Positions 44,587-57,480 of a DNA stretch of 64,000 nt are shown one piece after another (the stretch's first letter is position 1; every line of letters begins with the position of its first letter). The DNA comes from Spirodela intermedia (Eukaryota > Streptophyta > Magnoliopsida > Alismatales > Araceae). A program made the translations under genes and the position numbers. The stretch covers positions 5,001-69,000 of the forward strand of contig LR746277.1 in assembly GCA_902729315.2 (NCBI GenBank), read 5' to 3'. The notes beneath the pieces are model-generated. The model searched no databases. It saw nothing but the letters and a program-made list of their open reading frames with translations, and was not told the DNA's origin.

Positions 44587-45130
44587 TGTTGTCATCCACC
44601 TTGTGCTGACATCGACATTGATCTACTCCAAGTGATACACCACTGCCTAGATGTGATAGGTAGAAGCTTTTGTCCTATGCGTAGTGCTGGTATGCCGAGT
44701 TACTCTAAATGGCATCTACCTCAAGTTTCTACATGCATAGGTGAAAACAAATCATAGACAGGTGCATATTGTATGTGTAACAAGTGCGTCTATAGTCTAG
44801 TTCCCCTTGTGTAGCTGATGTGTGATGGCACTGATCCTTTCATGACAACGCATGATATCCATCTAAGTGCTCTTGAGTTCTTAATGGTAACAAGTACCTA
44901 CACGCAACATTTCAACTAGTACTCTGGAGTCAGATTCTAGGATGATACCATGTAGGTTGCGTTCCTCACAAAGGAGCAAACCATCGCGGATCGCCATAGC
45001 CTCCATTGCCATGTTAGTTTGAACATCGTAATAGTGGGAAGAGGCAAAGATAATACTTGTATGGTCTCGTAAGATGCCTCCTCCCCCTACAAGTCTAGTG
45101 TTTTCATGTGCTGCCCCATCCACATTGAGC
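44587..45130 (-). pseudogene. LINE-5 RNase H fragment, right-arm copy
   Basis: Mirror of 35857-36400 with the same open frame (45123-44881, minus strand) and the same stop. Confidence 0.8.
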
Positions 45131-45183
45131 TTTTAGGATTTAGGGTTTAGGTTTTAGGATATAGGGTTTTGGTTTTTTTTTTG
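45131..45183. repeat. Telomere-like tract and poly(T), right-arm copy
   Basis: Mirror of 35804-35856: 'ggatttagggtttaggtttt' followed by T-runs. Confidence 0.8.
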
Positions 45184-45379
45184 GTGAATTATAAATAATA
45201 TTGATGTTGATGAAGTGTTTATCCTTGAGCCTCATACATGAGAACTAGGGGGGACAAGATATAGCTCTCTTTAGAAAGTTGTTGTAAATGAAAGGTGAAG
45301 TGGTAGACGCAACTGATGTTGATCATCTTAGTTAAGACTATTGGGAAATCCTCCCATCCATAATGTGAGGATAACTTTG

Positions 45380-47081
45380 TGATGCAGGACGGGGCGAGAA
45401 CCCCCTATACCTGATCAATGAAATTCGAGTCTTGAGATGGGGTAGTCAGATCGATCTGATAAGAATGTTTAGACCCTAGACTCTAGGTCTGACCACGTAA
45501 CCTAAGCACAGGTAGGCATACCAATATGTGTGATCAACCCAGGACAACCCAAGGAAACACTTGACGATGGTAACTGAGGGGCCCTCCCGGTCCACGTCCG
45601 AACAGATGGCAGAACTGTTGTCGTGAAGTAGCCTAGGGCTGCAGCTCATGAACTGTGACGAGTTTGATGCAACGTCAAAAGTCACGATCTGATAACCTGT
45701 CCTATCCTATCTATGTGCTCCTGATGGCGGTAGAGATGAGCCGAGAAAACCCTTCGAAAGATAATTAAACTTAAGTAAGAAGGGGTACGGAGCTAACCTT
45801 CAGGGCTGTGTAGCCCGGCGGGTCGTGACGGATCGGAGATTCGACGAAGGCAGGGACGTTCGGTGAAAAGCGATGCTCAGCGTCGAAGGTCGGTCCTGGT
45901 CGAGAGTCACCGTAGCCGTTGTCGTAAGGCGTGGCATGGTCGGCGCGGGTGTGGGCCCGCTGGTGGGCCGAAGGGCACGCTAGCGAGCATGGGTCCGCTG
46001 ATGGGCTGAAGGGCACGTTAGCGGGTGTGGGAGGCAAGCCGCACGGCGGCCTTAGGGCATGCGGGCAATGGCACTGGGTGGGTGCGTGGGCTGCAAGAGC
46101 CGACGTGCGATGGCAACGCTTTGGCGGGAAGGCCGAGCATCTGCAGCACTTTGGCAGGATTGCCAAGCGTTAGTGGCGCTATAGCGGGAATGCTGAGCGT
46201 CAACGTTTGGCGAGAAGGCCGAGCGTCAGTGGTGCTTCGGCGGGAATGCTGAGCGTCAGCGGTTGGGCGGAGACCCAACCGTCGTCGGAAAGGTCGGCCT
46301 TCTCTGGCGGCACCGGGAAGCGGAGCAAAGAGGAGACGATCCGGCCGACGATACCAGGGAGGGTTGAGCTCTCCTGGTCTAAGCGGCACGAGAAATGGCG
46401 CGACAATGGCAGAGCATCGGGAAACTCCGGCGGGGGCCTGTGAGGAGGTGGGACTGGTTCTGGCTCGTCGGCACGGCTGCAGGGTCTCTTCCGACGTCGG
46501 CGGCAGGTCGGCGTTCGTCGGCGAATGGCCAGCGACTGGGCGGAGCGGCGGAGGGTGGCTCCGGCGAGTTTATGGTGGAGTTCCGGAGGAAGAGGCGGCA
46601 GTCGAACCAAGAGTCGAGAGACTTCGGTGGAGTGCTTGGCGACAGCTTGTAGGGAGGTGAAGTGAGCCCTTTTGTCACGACAGCATGACGGGGTTCCAGC
46701 AGCGGCGGTGGTAGCTGCAGCGGCAACCGCGACCGTTTCGTCCGGTGATGACGGCGAGCTCTCGAGCAGCAATGAGATAGCCGGCAGCGGCGGTGGTCTC
46801 AGGCGGCGGCGGGACTTCTCGGGCAGCAGCGTCACGAGGAACGAAGTCCTCGAAGGGGGTATCGACAGCCTTCCTCTTCCTCCCCTCCCTATCCTAGATC
46901 ACGGAGAAGGTACTCACAAAACGATAATCTCTCTCAAAAGTACAGTGCTCTCTTGAGGGGGGTCCTACCTCCCCTTATATGGGGGCCCACAAGTGGGCTA
47001 AGGGGAGGTGGGCCCACTTGAGACCCTCAAGCCCATAAGCCACAAAGGCTACAAAAGGGGCTTATTGGGCCTCTTAAAGAG
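45380..47081 (-). mobile_element. LTR B2 copy in right arm, truncated
   Basis: Mirror of 33906-35607. It keeps the LTR 3' end (TGATGCAGGACGG on the plus strand) and one target-duplication copy (CTTTG, 45375-45379) but lacks the first 436 bp of the LTR. Confidence 0.9.
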
Positions 47082-48189
47082 TAAATCTAGAAATAGAAAT
47101 TTAGATGATGTAGATGAAAATTCAAAAAAAAAGTGAGGAATGGCCTCAATTAGAACAAATCAAATACCAAAATGTACTACACACCAAAGTGAGAGAAGAA
47201 CACTCAAAAAAAAGCCTACACACATATCCTCTTCTTTAGAGACAAAAATATGACTGTTGATACTTGAGAACCTAAAATAGACAAAGATATGTTGACCACC
47301 ACCAAATCCTTTTTAAGTCACCACCATATTCAAGCTTCTTTAATGAGCTACCAAGGGAGTTGAGCCTCAAGAAAACGAAACTGTAATAGACAGGAGGAGG
47401 AACCTCAAATCTGGAGCTCACTCAATCCTCTTCATCCAAGGAGACAAAACATCAATGAACAAAGTTTTGAGTACCATGAAATGAAGCCTACAAGTTTCTT
47501 CTCAAAACCATCAAGGTCTCTATAAAAATGATGCTTTTTCAACCTCAAATCAAAGGTATCAGTCCTCAAGTATAAAATGTGCACACCATTATATTACATG
47601 ATATTATTGTTATGTGATGATTGTATGAATATAAAGAGTGTTGTAGCTCCACGTGAGCACTATAAAAACTATGAATCCAAAGCTAAGTTTCTTATAGAAA
47701 TTTAGAGGGAATTGAGCCCTCCTAACAATTATTGGCTCCTTAGAGTTTTGAATCTAAAAAAAATTCGAATGTTAAGTTTTTTGTAGAGAATTGAACCCTT
47801 CAATCAAATGTCCCTCTCATGATGTTAATCCAAAGAGAGTTTAGTGCGAAAAATTCTATGGAAATTGAACCCCTATAATCAGTGGATTGTACCCTAAAAA
47901 TTCAATAAAACCTAAGGACATATTCTTTGGTGAGTGAATGTAGGTCAAGAGGATTGAACCATTATTAAAAAATTGTGTTCCTTTGTTTGCATTAAGTGTT
48001 GTAAAGAAGAAATCATAATGTCAAAGAAATATGGATGAAAAGAAAAAAAAGGACAACTAATCCAACCACATCCCCTTTTCAATTAAATGTTGTCAAATAA
48101 AACTTAACAAATCTTGAACCTCAAAATCATGTGTATGTAGAAAAGTCATGACACCTCTTCGATTGTATTGTCCATCTATGTTGACTTAG
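47082..48189. other. Non-coding AT-rich stretch beyond the right arm
   Basis: The first about 45 bp (to about 47126) are a diverged copy of an arm-internal sequence ('taaatctagaaacaaaaatt' at 44537). The rest has A-rich, stop-filled frames with repeated phrases such as 'ttgaaccc...' (47700-47960) and no recognisable gene. Confidence 0.5.
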
Positions 48190-49450
48190 CAATAAGTCTT
48201 CATTATCATGAGTTAATAATTAATAAATAATATAATTTTAGCCTTAACTCATGATAAATAGACTTATTTTGTGTTTAACTAGGAAAAGTAGTTTTTAAGT
48301 TATTAATATAATTTTTTGGCTAATTATGTAATTTTATATAATTTTATATAATTTTATATAATTTTTATAATCCTATTTTCGAGATAAATAAAGAAAAAAA
48401 ATAAAAAAAGAAAAGAAAAAGGGGGGACCCACCAGCCAACTGGGCCTACAAGTAGGTCGGAAGTGTAGTCAAGGCAGAGCTGCGAGTAGAGGCTCAAGTG
48501 GCTATGGACCGATGGGGACACATGTGTGACACTCCCCTTCCACATCATCGACAGCCAATCGATTGTGGGACAAGGAGTGGTTGTACATGAGAGAAAGGGA
48601 TTCAATGATTTTCTAATCTCATCTTAACATATATTTATCTTCACATTCAGCATATAACCGATGTGGGGCTAAACCTTTCTCATAATAATTTTAAAGATTT
48701 TAATACCTATAATATCTCTTAGTTATAATAGAGATATACCATGATGATGTCATTATATAAGGGCATTATAGTATTTATTTTAATCTCTCTTATGCAGGTG
48801 GGTGACTAGCGTAGGTTCAAATCCTCCCATAACTAAAAGTTATGTTTTTATCTAATTAAATCATGACTTTTCTATAGATAGTCGATGAAGTATTAAACTA
48901 CTAAAATCATTAGATCAACAGCAAAAATCTCATCAACATGATTTGCAGAGCATTGTTACTAAAATTGTTAAATGATTCATGATAGAAAGATCACGAATCT
49001 ATTGAGTAAATGATCACTGATTGATCGACAAACAAGTCGTCGTCAAGAAGAAAACAATCCATTGGGAGACGAGTTGCCCCCTCCTAAGAGCGTACTAGAT
49101 GCGATGAAGAGTCTCTTCTTGCTATGTATACCTAAAGATGAAACTCCCTAACATGCGCCCCACCTCCATCCAATACCTCTTCGTCAGGTGACAGCTGCTA
49201 GAGAGCCACAAAGTTGTCACTTTTTCATTATGCTAGGTGATAGCCGCTAGAGACAATTCAAAGACCTATTTCATTTATCTCTAAACTTTACAAGAAGATC
49301 TAAAGATTGCTCACGTCGTCTTTGTCTAAGGAGAGCCTTTGAGGCCGTAGACACTGCATAATAATTCTTTAAAATGCTCAAGATTCTAGTGCATCGCCTA
49401 CGCATCACCGCCACGATATTGGAACTCTACTTTCCTACTTTTAACTTAAC
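48190..49450 (+). mobile_element. LTR A7: family-A LTR, 3' end missing
   Basis: It begins at 'caataagtcttcattatcat' (TGATAAG decayed) with the 14-bp inverted repeat (near 48203-48258) and follows LTR A through 'ccgatgtggggctaaa' (about 48659) and the GC-rich middle, then stops near 49450. It carries an extra segment of about 130 bp (about 48690-48800, 'accatgatgatgtcattata') that A1-A3 lack but A8 and A9 share. Confidence 0.8.
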
Positions 49451-50283
49451 TATTAGCACTATGCCCCAAGCCTTGAAGTCAAGCCCCCAACATTGACTCC
49501 TAAGCCTTGAGCCCTAAACCCTCCAAATATGAACCTCAAATCTTAGCCCAAACCTCTAATGTCGAGCCCCAAGTTCTAAGAGCAAAACCTCACAATCATT
49601 GTTAAGCTATCACACATGGGAGCATATGTTGATATGACAAGAGATGGATGGCGATGTGTCATGTTTGCAAAGGTGTGCAACAACATGGCATGGCATGTGT
49701 GAGCAACAAAGGCTTGCATGATTCGAGTGGATGACACCATTGGGTCAAAGAAAGGATCAGTAAACCCATATGTAAATCTTAGAAGAAAAGTGGATACAAG
49801 TGGCATGCACTAGCATAGCACATCATGGACTGGCATAGCATGGCACACACAAAACATGTGAGGCTCTCATGTGTACGTGTGGTTCTAGTAGGGGAATCTA
49901 CCACCACAAGAGAAGGTTCAAGGGCATGTCCCATGGACCCCTTAGTTTGCTAATATGAGGTGGTACAGCATAGCACAACGATAGCACACTACAATATAGG
50001 CATTGCAAGCATAGTAGTAAACATTGTGCAACAAGGGGTGAATTGCAAAGGCACTATGTGGGTGACAAAATGTAGCACGAGATGGTCAAAAACTGATGTA
50101 GATGAGTGTGTCCCCTCATCATGGGTGATTAGAATGAAAGTTACACTAATTGCTAGAGTTATGAGCACCACCTATAACTACACACAATGGTTATAGGTGT
50201 AGTTATGAGGATGAAAAAATGGAGAAGACATCTATTGAGGGACAAGGTTGTCCCCTAGTTATGATTATTTTCTTTGTTGGTGG
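49451..50283. other. Non-coding stretch between LTR A7 and the copia element
   Basis: It contains simple reiterated phrases ('gccccaag...', 'agcatagcac/catggcac') and no coding signal. Similar 'catagcatggcac' phrases recur near 59560, on the other side of the copia element. Confidence 0.5.
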
Positions 50284-50871
50284 TGTTAGTCCATCACGAC
50301 TAACCCATTATGGAGATGTGCAAGGAGTATCCTCCCGTTTCAATTATCCAGGAGACAAGCGAGAGACCCTCTCTCATCTGATTCACTCAAGAGACATGTG
50401 AGGAGTGAGGGGCGGTGACATGGTTGTCACCTCATAGTCAGTCGGGGGTCATGTAGGTAGAGAGGGAGCAAAAAATGAGGGAGGTTGAAGTTGTCACCTT
50501 TAAGATGTATGGCCTCATCCACATGTAGATCAAGGTGCCTCTTTTTAAGGAGCAGTTGCCTCTTTTTGTTTTCTCTCTTTCTTGATTATATTCTCTCTCT
50601 TCATCAACTCTCTTCCTCTTTTTTAGTCTCTTCTCTCTCTTTTATTACAAGTAAAGTCTCTATATAAGGAGGTAAAAGTCAACTATTGACTCTCTAGTGT
50701 CTATGTCATCTAGAGGGCATTGAGACGTGAATTAGAGGTGTCTAGTGAAAGTCTTATTCTCATAAGGGTTCTAGATAATTTGGTGATTTCTCTACTAGTT
50801 ATTCTCATTGATATCTAGAAATTAAGTTTTTATTGTTATTGTGATCATATACTTGTATATTTGTTTCTACA
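50284..50871 (+). mobile_element. 5' LTR of Ty1/copia element
   Basis: It starts TGTTAGTCCATCA and ends TTGTTTCTACA. It pairs with 58660-59299 and is directly followed by AGTGATATCAAAA, a decayed version of the TGGTATCAGAG initiator-tRNA binding site. 588 bp versus 640 bp for the 3' LTR; the two are clearly diverged, so the insertion is old. Confidence 0.85.
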
Positions 50872-51677
50872 AGTGATATCAAAAAATTAATTTGATTATT
50901 TCTTGAATTATTATGACTTCTAAGGTGTACATTGACATCTAAAAGTTGAATAAGTCTTCTAACTTTAATCTCTAGAAGCATCGTGTGTATGATATATTAT
51001 TGCAAGCTAACTTATATAAGACTTTAGATTGACCAAAGACAGACAAGATCAGTATTAATAATTAAGAGATAATAAAGAAGAAGGCTAAAAGTTTTATTTG
51101 TACATGTCTATCTAATTAAGCTCTTCAGTAGGTCATAGATAGATATAATCCAAAGGAACTCTAAAAGAAGTTGAAAACGTGATGTGTACCAAAGTCAATA
51201 ATGAACAAATTAACATTGAAAAGAAAGTTATTTAGATTACATATATCAAATGAAAATGATTTGACATCTCATAATGATTATTTTGATCAATTACTAAATG
51301 ACTTACTTCATATGAAATCAAATATTTCTAATAAAAATAAAGTTATTATTCTATTTGTTTCTCTTCTTAATTCATATGATCATCTTGTTACGACCCTGTT
51401 GTATAGTAGTACAACACCCATTCTTGAAGACATTATTGATTCATTGATAAAGTATTATCATCAAAAGAAAGATATTGGTGAGGCTCATGATAAAAGGTGG
51501 AAGAGAACAGTGAAAGCAAAAGACGAAGGGATCATTATGAGACAAGAATAGTCGACTCATGTTATGGGTATATTAATTAAAAAACTAAACTTATCACATG
51601 TCATGAGAAGAGACATTTCTAACAAAATTATTCGAGGAATCAAAGTGATAAGACAATAGGTTGTGAATCTAGTTTGG
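50872..51677 (+). pseudogene. Ty1/copia gag region (broken)
   Basis: From ATG at about 50913 the sequence reads as a copia gag N-terminus with several stops. 51201-51551 is open and shows the UBN2/copia-gag pattern: 'KRKLFRLHISNENDLTSHND', then 'HLVTTLLYSSTTPILEDI'. Gag normally forms the virus-like particle of the element. LTR A8 interrupts the element at 51678. Confidence 0.75.
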
Positions 51678-54600
51678 TGATGTTACTTAGTCATTGTTTA
51701 ATAAATCACATAAATTTAAAATTACTAAAATCAGAAAAATATTAATTTTTAGATATTAGAAGTATTTATGAACAAATATATCAATTCTAATTCAATAAAA
51801 GTTCAAAAACTAGTGAAAATTTTTCAAGTTGATCATAGAGATGTAATATAATATCGAACAATATTTTAGAATTTTTCACAAAGAATAAGATTTTTTATCA
51901 ATTTTAGAATAAAAATTGAAAATAAATATATTTAAAATTCACAAAAATAGAGAAATAAGGGTTCAGACATCAAAATTATGTCAGCACCCAATGAACACGA
52001 ATCAAGTAGAAATAGATTTTTTTCTAATAATTCATACGTAAATGATTACAGATAATTTAATTGGTCAAATTAAGATCTGTAAAAGCTAGAAGAATCATAA
52101 TTAAATGAAGAATTATTTAGAAACTTGAAATCACACAAATTATCACTAAAAAAAGTAAAAATTAAGTTGAAAGTAAGAAAGACAGAGTTTTGACCTCACA
52201 ATAATGATCATTAGAATTTTGTGTTTCAATAGGGTCATCAAATGATGTCCACTACCTTAAAGGCTCTCATTAGACTTACAGAACTTAGATATTCATTAGA
52301 TCTCCTATCGAAGTCTAAAAAATGATGGTAGAAATTAAATTAACTCAAAAATGATAAAATATAGTTCCAATGTCGCAGCGATGATACATCGACGATGTGT
52401 TGAAATTTTAAGCATTCAAGAGGATTGTCATGTAGTGTTCATGGTCTTGTAGGTTCTTCTTAAATAAAGATGATGTGACAATCTCTAGATCATCTTGTAA
52501 AGTCTAGATATCAATAAAATAGGTCATCAAATTATCTCCAACAGTTGTCACCCAACGAAGTGAAAAAATAATGACTTTGTGACTCTCAAGTAGCTCTCAC
52601 CCAACGAAGATGAGCTAAATAAAGGTGTGGCACATGTCAAGAAACTTCATCCTTAAGCCCGCAATAAGAGGAGTGACATGATTTAGTCATCGCATAGTAA
52701 ATCACACAAATTTAAAAATTATAAAACTAGAAAAAAATACTAATTTTTAAATTTTTAAAAGTATTTTTGAACAAATATATCAATTATAATTCAATAAAAG
52801 TTTCAAAAATAGTGAGAATTTTTTAAGTTAATCACAAGGATGAAACATAATATTGACTAATTTTCAAGATTTTTCTCAAAGAATATAATTTTTTATGAAT
52901 TTTAGATTAAGAAATAAAAATGAAATATATTTAAAATTTATAAAAAAGAGAAATAAAGGTGTGGACGTCAGGATGATGTTAGCACCCAATGAATACGAAT
53001 TAGGCAGAAATAGAGTTCTACCTGATGATTCTTACATAAGTAACTACAAATGATTTAATTGATCAAATTAAGATCTGTAAAAGTAGAAAGAATTGTAATT
53101 GAATAAATAATAGTTTGATAAATTTAAATCACACAAATTATCACTAAATGAAGCAAAAATTAAGTTGAAAGTAAAAAAATCGAGTTTTGGCATTGTGGCG
53201 ACGATGCATCGATGATGCACTAGAATTCTAAATGTTCAGGAAGATTGTCATGTAGTGTCTATGACATCAAAGACTTTCCTTGGACAAAAGATAACGTGGG
53301 CAATCTCTAAATTTTCTTGTGAAGTATAGAGATTAATAAAATGAGTTATCAAATCGTCTCTAGCAATTGTCACCTGACAGAATGAAAAAATAATGACTGT
53401 ATGACTCTCTAGTGGCTGTCACCCAACATAGAGGAACCAAATAGAGGTGGGGCACATGTCAAGGAACTTCATCTTCAAGTCCATACAATAAGAAGAGGCT
53501 CTTCATTACATCTAGTACATTCTCAAGAGGTGGCAACTCGTCTCCCGACAGATCGTCCTCTTTCTGACGACAACTTGTCTGTCAATCAATTGAAGATGTC
53601 TTACTCAATGAATTTGCAATCCTTTTATTCTGAACCATTCAACAATTTTAGTAACATTTTTTTACAAATTGCGTCGATGAGATTTTCGTCAATGATCGAG
53701 CAATTTTGGTAACTTAATCCTTTACATGCGATTTGTAAAAAAGTCACGATTTAATCATATAACAATATGAGTTTTGACTTTAGTAGGATTTGAACCCATG
53801 TTGATTGCTCACCTACATGAGAGAGATTGAAATAAGCACTCTAATACCCTTATAAAATGACATCATCATGGTATATCATTATTATAATTAAGGTGTATTT
53901 TAGGTATTGAAATAAATGAAACCATTCTAGGAAAGATGTGATGTAGGTTTAGTCCCACATCAGTTGTATGTCAAAGTTTTAAACAAATATATAGTAATAT
54001 CAAATTTAGAAGTAATGAGTTCTTAGCTCGTGTGTACGACCACTCTTTGCCCCACAGCGAGCTAGCCACTAGTGATGTGGAAGAAGAGTGGCGCACATGT
54101 GCCCCCATTGATCCATAGCTACTCAAGCCCCTACTCGCAACTTCCCCCAATTGCATTTCGACTTGCTTGTGGGCTTGACTGGCCAGTGGGTCCCCCCATT
54201 TTTCTATATATTTATTTAATTTATTTTTCTTTATTTATCTCAAAAATAGAACTAGAAAAATTATATAAATTTATATAAAATTAAATAATTAGCCAAAATT
54301 CACATTAATCAATTTAAAACTAATTTCATAATTTAAAAAAAATATAAATTTATTTATCATGAGTTAAGGCTAAAATTATATTATTTATTAATTATTAACT
54401 CATGATAATGAAGACTTATCAAGGAGGTTCTTTATCGCATCTAGTACACTCTTAAGAAGTGATGACTTGTCTCTTGGCAAATTGTCCTCTTCTCAATGAC
54501 AACTTATTCATTGATCAATCAGAGATGATTTACTCGATGGATTCACAATCTTTTTATCATGAATCATTTAGTAATTTTAGTCTTGATGCTCTACAAATCG

Positions 54601-55355
54601 CATTGATAAGATGTTTGTCGATGATTGAGTGATTTTGGTGGCTTAATCCTTCACTAGCAATCTATAAGAAAATTATGATTTAATTAGATAAAAAATATGA
54701 ATTTTGACTCTAATAGGATTCAAATCTATATCGGTCACCTACCTACATGAGAGAGAGAAAAATAAATTCTCAAATACCCTTATACAGTGACATCATCATG
54801 GTATCTCATTGTTATAAATAAGAGGTATTTTTCAGTATTAAAATCATCAAAAATATTTTAGAGAATGTGTGGTCGCCGATTTAGTCCCACATCAATTATA
54901 TGTCGAATGTCAAGATGAATATGTAGTAATACAGGATTTGGAAATTAATGAGTCCCTTTTTCACGTGTGTATGACCAATCTTTGTCCCATGCTTGGTAGG
55001 CCACTAGTGATGTGGAAGAGGAGTGATGCACATGTGCCTCCAATCAGTCATCATTAGCCACTCAAGCCCTTGCTCGTAGCTCCATCCGACTATGCTTCTG
55101 ACCCGCTTGTGAGCCCAACTACTAGTTGGTTCCCCTCTTTTTTATCTTTTTATTTTATTTTATTTCATTTATCTCAAAAATAAGATTATAAAATTATATA
55201 AATTCACATAAATCACATAATTAGCCAAAAAAAGCACATTAACTGATTAAAAACCACTTTTCATAATTTAACATAAATATAAATTTATTTATCATGAGTT
55301 AAGGATAAACTATATTATTTATTAATTATTAACTCATGATAATGAAGACTTATCA
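51678..55355 (-). mobile_element. LTR A8: family-A solo LTR inside the copia element, itself split by A9
   Basis: The plus strand starts TGATGTTACTTAGTC (51678) and ends GAAGACTTATCA (55355). Flanks TTTGG (51673-51677) and TTTGA (55356-55360) are a target duplication with one change. Without A9 it is about 1,930 bp and strongly diverged, the oldest A copy with readable ends. It contains two copies of the 144-bp-type subrepeat (about 52187-52320 and 52360-52500). Confidence 0.85.
52674..54421 (-). mobile_element. LTR A9: solo LTR of family A nested in A8
   Basis: TGACATGATTTAGTC at 52674 to ACTTATCA at 54421, 1,748 bp, with perfect AGGAG duplications (52669-52673 and 54422-54426). It includes the extra about 130-bp segment (around 53810-53930) seen in A7 and A8. 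Confidence 0.9.
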
Positions 55356-57480
55356 TTTGACTAATGTTGTCAAGATTAAAGACAAAGAAGATAGTGAAAC
55401 CTATTTTGGCCTTATTACAATTGAAGAGTTATCGAAATACATAAATTCTTTATACTAGTTGTTCTTATCATGTGTCCTAGTGTTGACTGATTTGACTCAT
55501 ATAGGAGCACAATGGAAGTTATTTTCATGAGAAATAATATAGCTTGCAAAGTTGTTGGCATTAGTTCAATGAAGGTTTAGATGTTTGACGGGTGATTTGA
55601 GAGCTTGAAAATGTTCATCATATTTTAATATTGTACTAGAATTTAATTTCACATAGAGTATTGGAAGCAAATAGATGTTACTTCAAAAGTGAGAATGGGA
55701 TTCTCAAGATTATGAAGGGATCATTTGTTATGATGAATAGAAGACGTCAATGATTGAATATTCATAAACTTGAGGGGAGTACTATTGTATGTAGAATTTG
55801 TGTTACGACATTGGATAATTTCATGATTGATGATACTTTTTATGCCACTTATGATTAGGCCATATGAGTGAGACAAGCATGTAGAAGCTACATACATGAG
55901 GATTACTATCTACTATGAAAGCTTGTAAATTAAATTTTTATAAGTATTGTGTCATGGAAAAATAATCCAAGGCAACATTTAAGATAGTGAAGCATAAGAC
56001 GGATGATATGTTGGATTATTATTTATTCAAATATGTGTGGTTCAATTGATGTGACATCGATGGGTGGTGCTCATTATTTTTTTATCTTTATTAATAATTT
56101 TTTCAAGAAAGTCTAAATATTCTTCTTGAAGCACAAATAAGAAGTATTTGTGAAGTTCAAGACTTGGTGTGTGAAAGTGAAAAATCAAATGAGAAGAAAA
56201 ATCAAAGTCTTGTGAACTGATAATAATACATAATTTAAAATTTTTGAGTTTGATTAGTTGTGTGATGAACATGATATTCAACGTCATTATATAGTGAAGA
56301 AGATTCAGTAGCAAAACAGTATTGTTGAGCAAATGAATCGCATGATTGTTAAGAAAGCACATTGTTTACGACTGAATGTTAACTTGTCAAAAGAGTTTTT
56401 GGTCAAAGTTGTGAGTATTCTGGCTTATTTAGTAAATAAATCACCAAATTCTACTCTTGTTGGAAAGTTTATTGAAAAGGTACTGACTTAAAATTATATT
56501 TGACTATTTAAATTTATATATATATATGAATGTCCAAGATATGTCCTTATACCTACTAGTGAGAGATCGAAGCTAGATCTTAAGTTCAAGAATTATGTAT
56601 TTTTGGACTACAACACTACTATAAAGAGATATCAACTTTGAGATTTAGAGTGAAGAAAGTTATTTTTAGCAAGGATATGGTCTTTGATAAAAATCACATG
56701 TTGAAGTCCTTCTCTACATAGCACATGGTTCAAAAATCTAATGATACTCATGTTGAAGATAGAGCAAGACTACAAATAGAGATTGTGCAGAGTCCTCCTA
56801 ATTCTATTGTGAGTGAAGATCAAGTTGTAGAATCATGAAATGTTCTTGATTATATTACTTCTAGTTAAAATAGGCATAAAGTAAATCCTTCTACTCGTCT
56901 TGATGATTATATTGTATTTGCATTATTTACAAGAGATGACAAACTCAAATTTTTTTAGGAGTCAATTAATTATCTTGAAAATGAGAAGTGGTTGTTGGCT
57001 CACCTCCCAAAAGTATGGAAAAGCTGCAGCTTTTTTGCGCAAAGCCGAACAAGTAGACCCTTGGTAAGGGGATGATTGAAAGGCAAGTGCACTGTAGCGT
57101 TTCAAGTTTCTTGGAGCCGATGTTTGAGAATCTTTAGATAAAAATCACACATCATAATTGATGGATCTTGTTGTAGGGAAGTAAGTTCTTGCAAGACAGT
57201 TTATCACAAAAAACTTTCTAGATAACTATAAAATTAATCATATTGAGATATTTTCACATGTTGTGAAGCACACATCTATTTGTTTGGTGTTAACTAATTT
57301 CATACAATTTAGAGAAGACTATATGGAGCTTGAGCAACTAGATGTGAAGACAATGTTCTTTTATGAAAATATAGAGAAGACTATTTATATATAGTAGTTA
57401 AATGCTTTCATTATATAGGGTCAATAAAATCTTGTTTCTTCAATTGAAGAAATCTTTTTATGGGTTGAAGTAGGCATTGA
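55356..57480 (+). pseudogene. Ty1/copia gag-pre-integrase and integrase region (broken)
   Basis: The copia element resumes after A8. Readable parts include a gag-pre-integrase-like region (about 55780-55990), and integrase pieces 'VTSMGGAHYFFIFINNFFKK' (about 56050-56110), 'VEQMNRMIVKKAHCLR' (about 56325-56370) and 'LAYLVNKSPNSTL' (about 56420-56460). They follow the D-D-E integrase order of copia elements, with the Glu retained in 'VEQMNR'. Stops and frameshifts are frequent. Integrase would insert element cDNA into the chromosome; this copy is dead. Confidence 0.75.

Larger units (their letters stand above)
40575..47081 (-). repeat. Right arm of giant inverted repeat
   Basis: Reverse complement of 33906-40412. 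It ends inside the copy of LTR B2, at 'cttaaagag', and then passes into different sequence. Because the LTR is incomplete here but complete on the left, the right arm is probably the derived copy. Confidence 0.96.
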
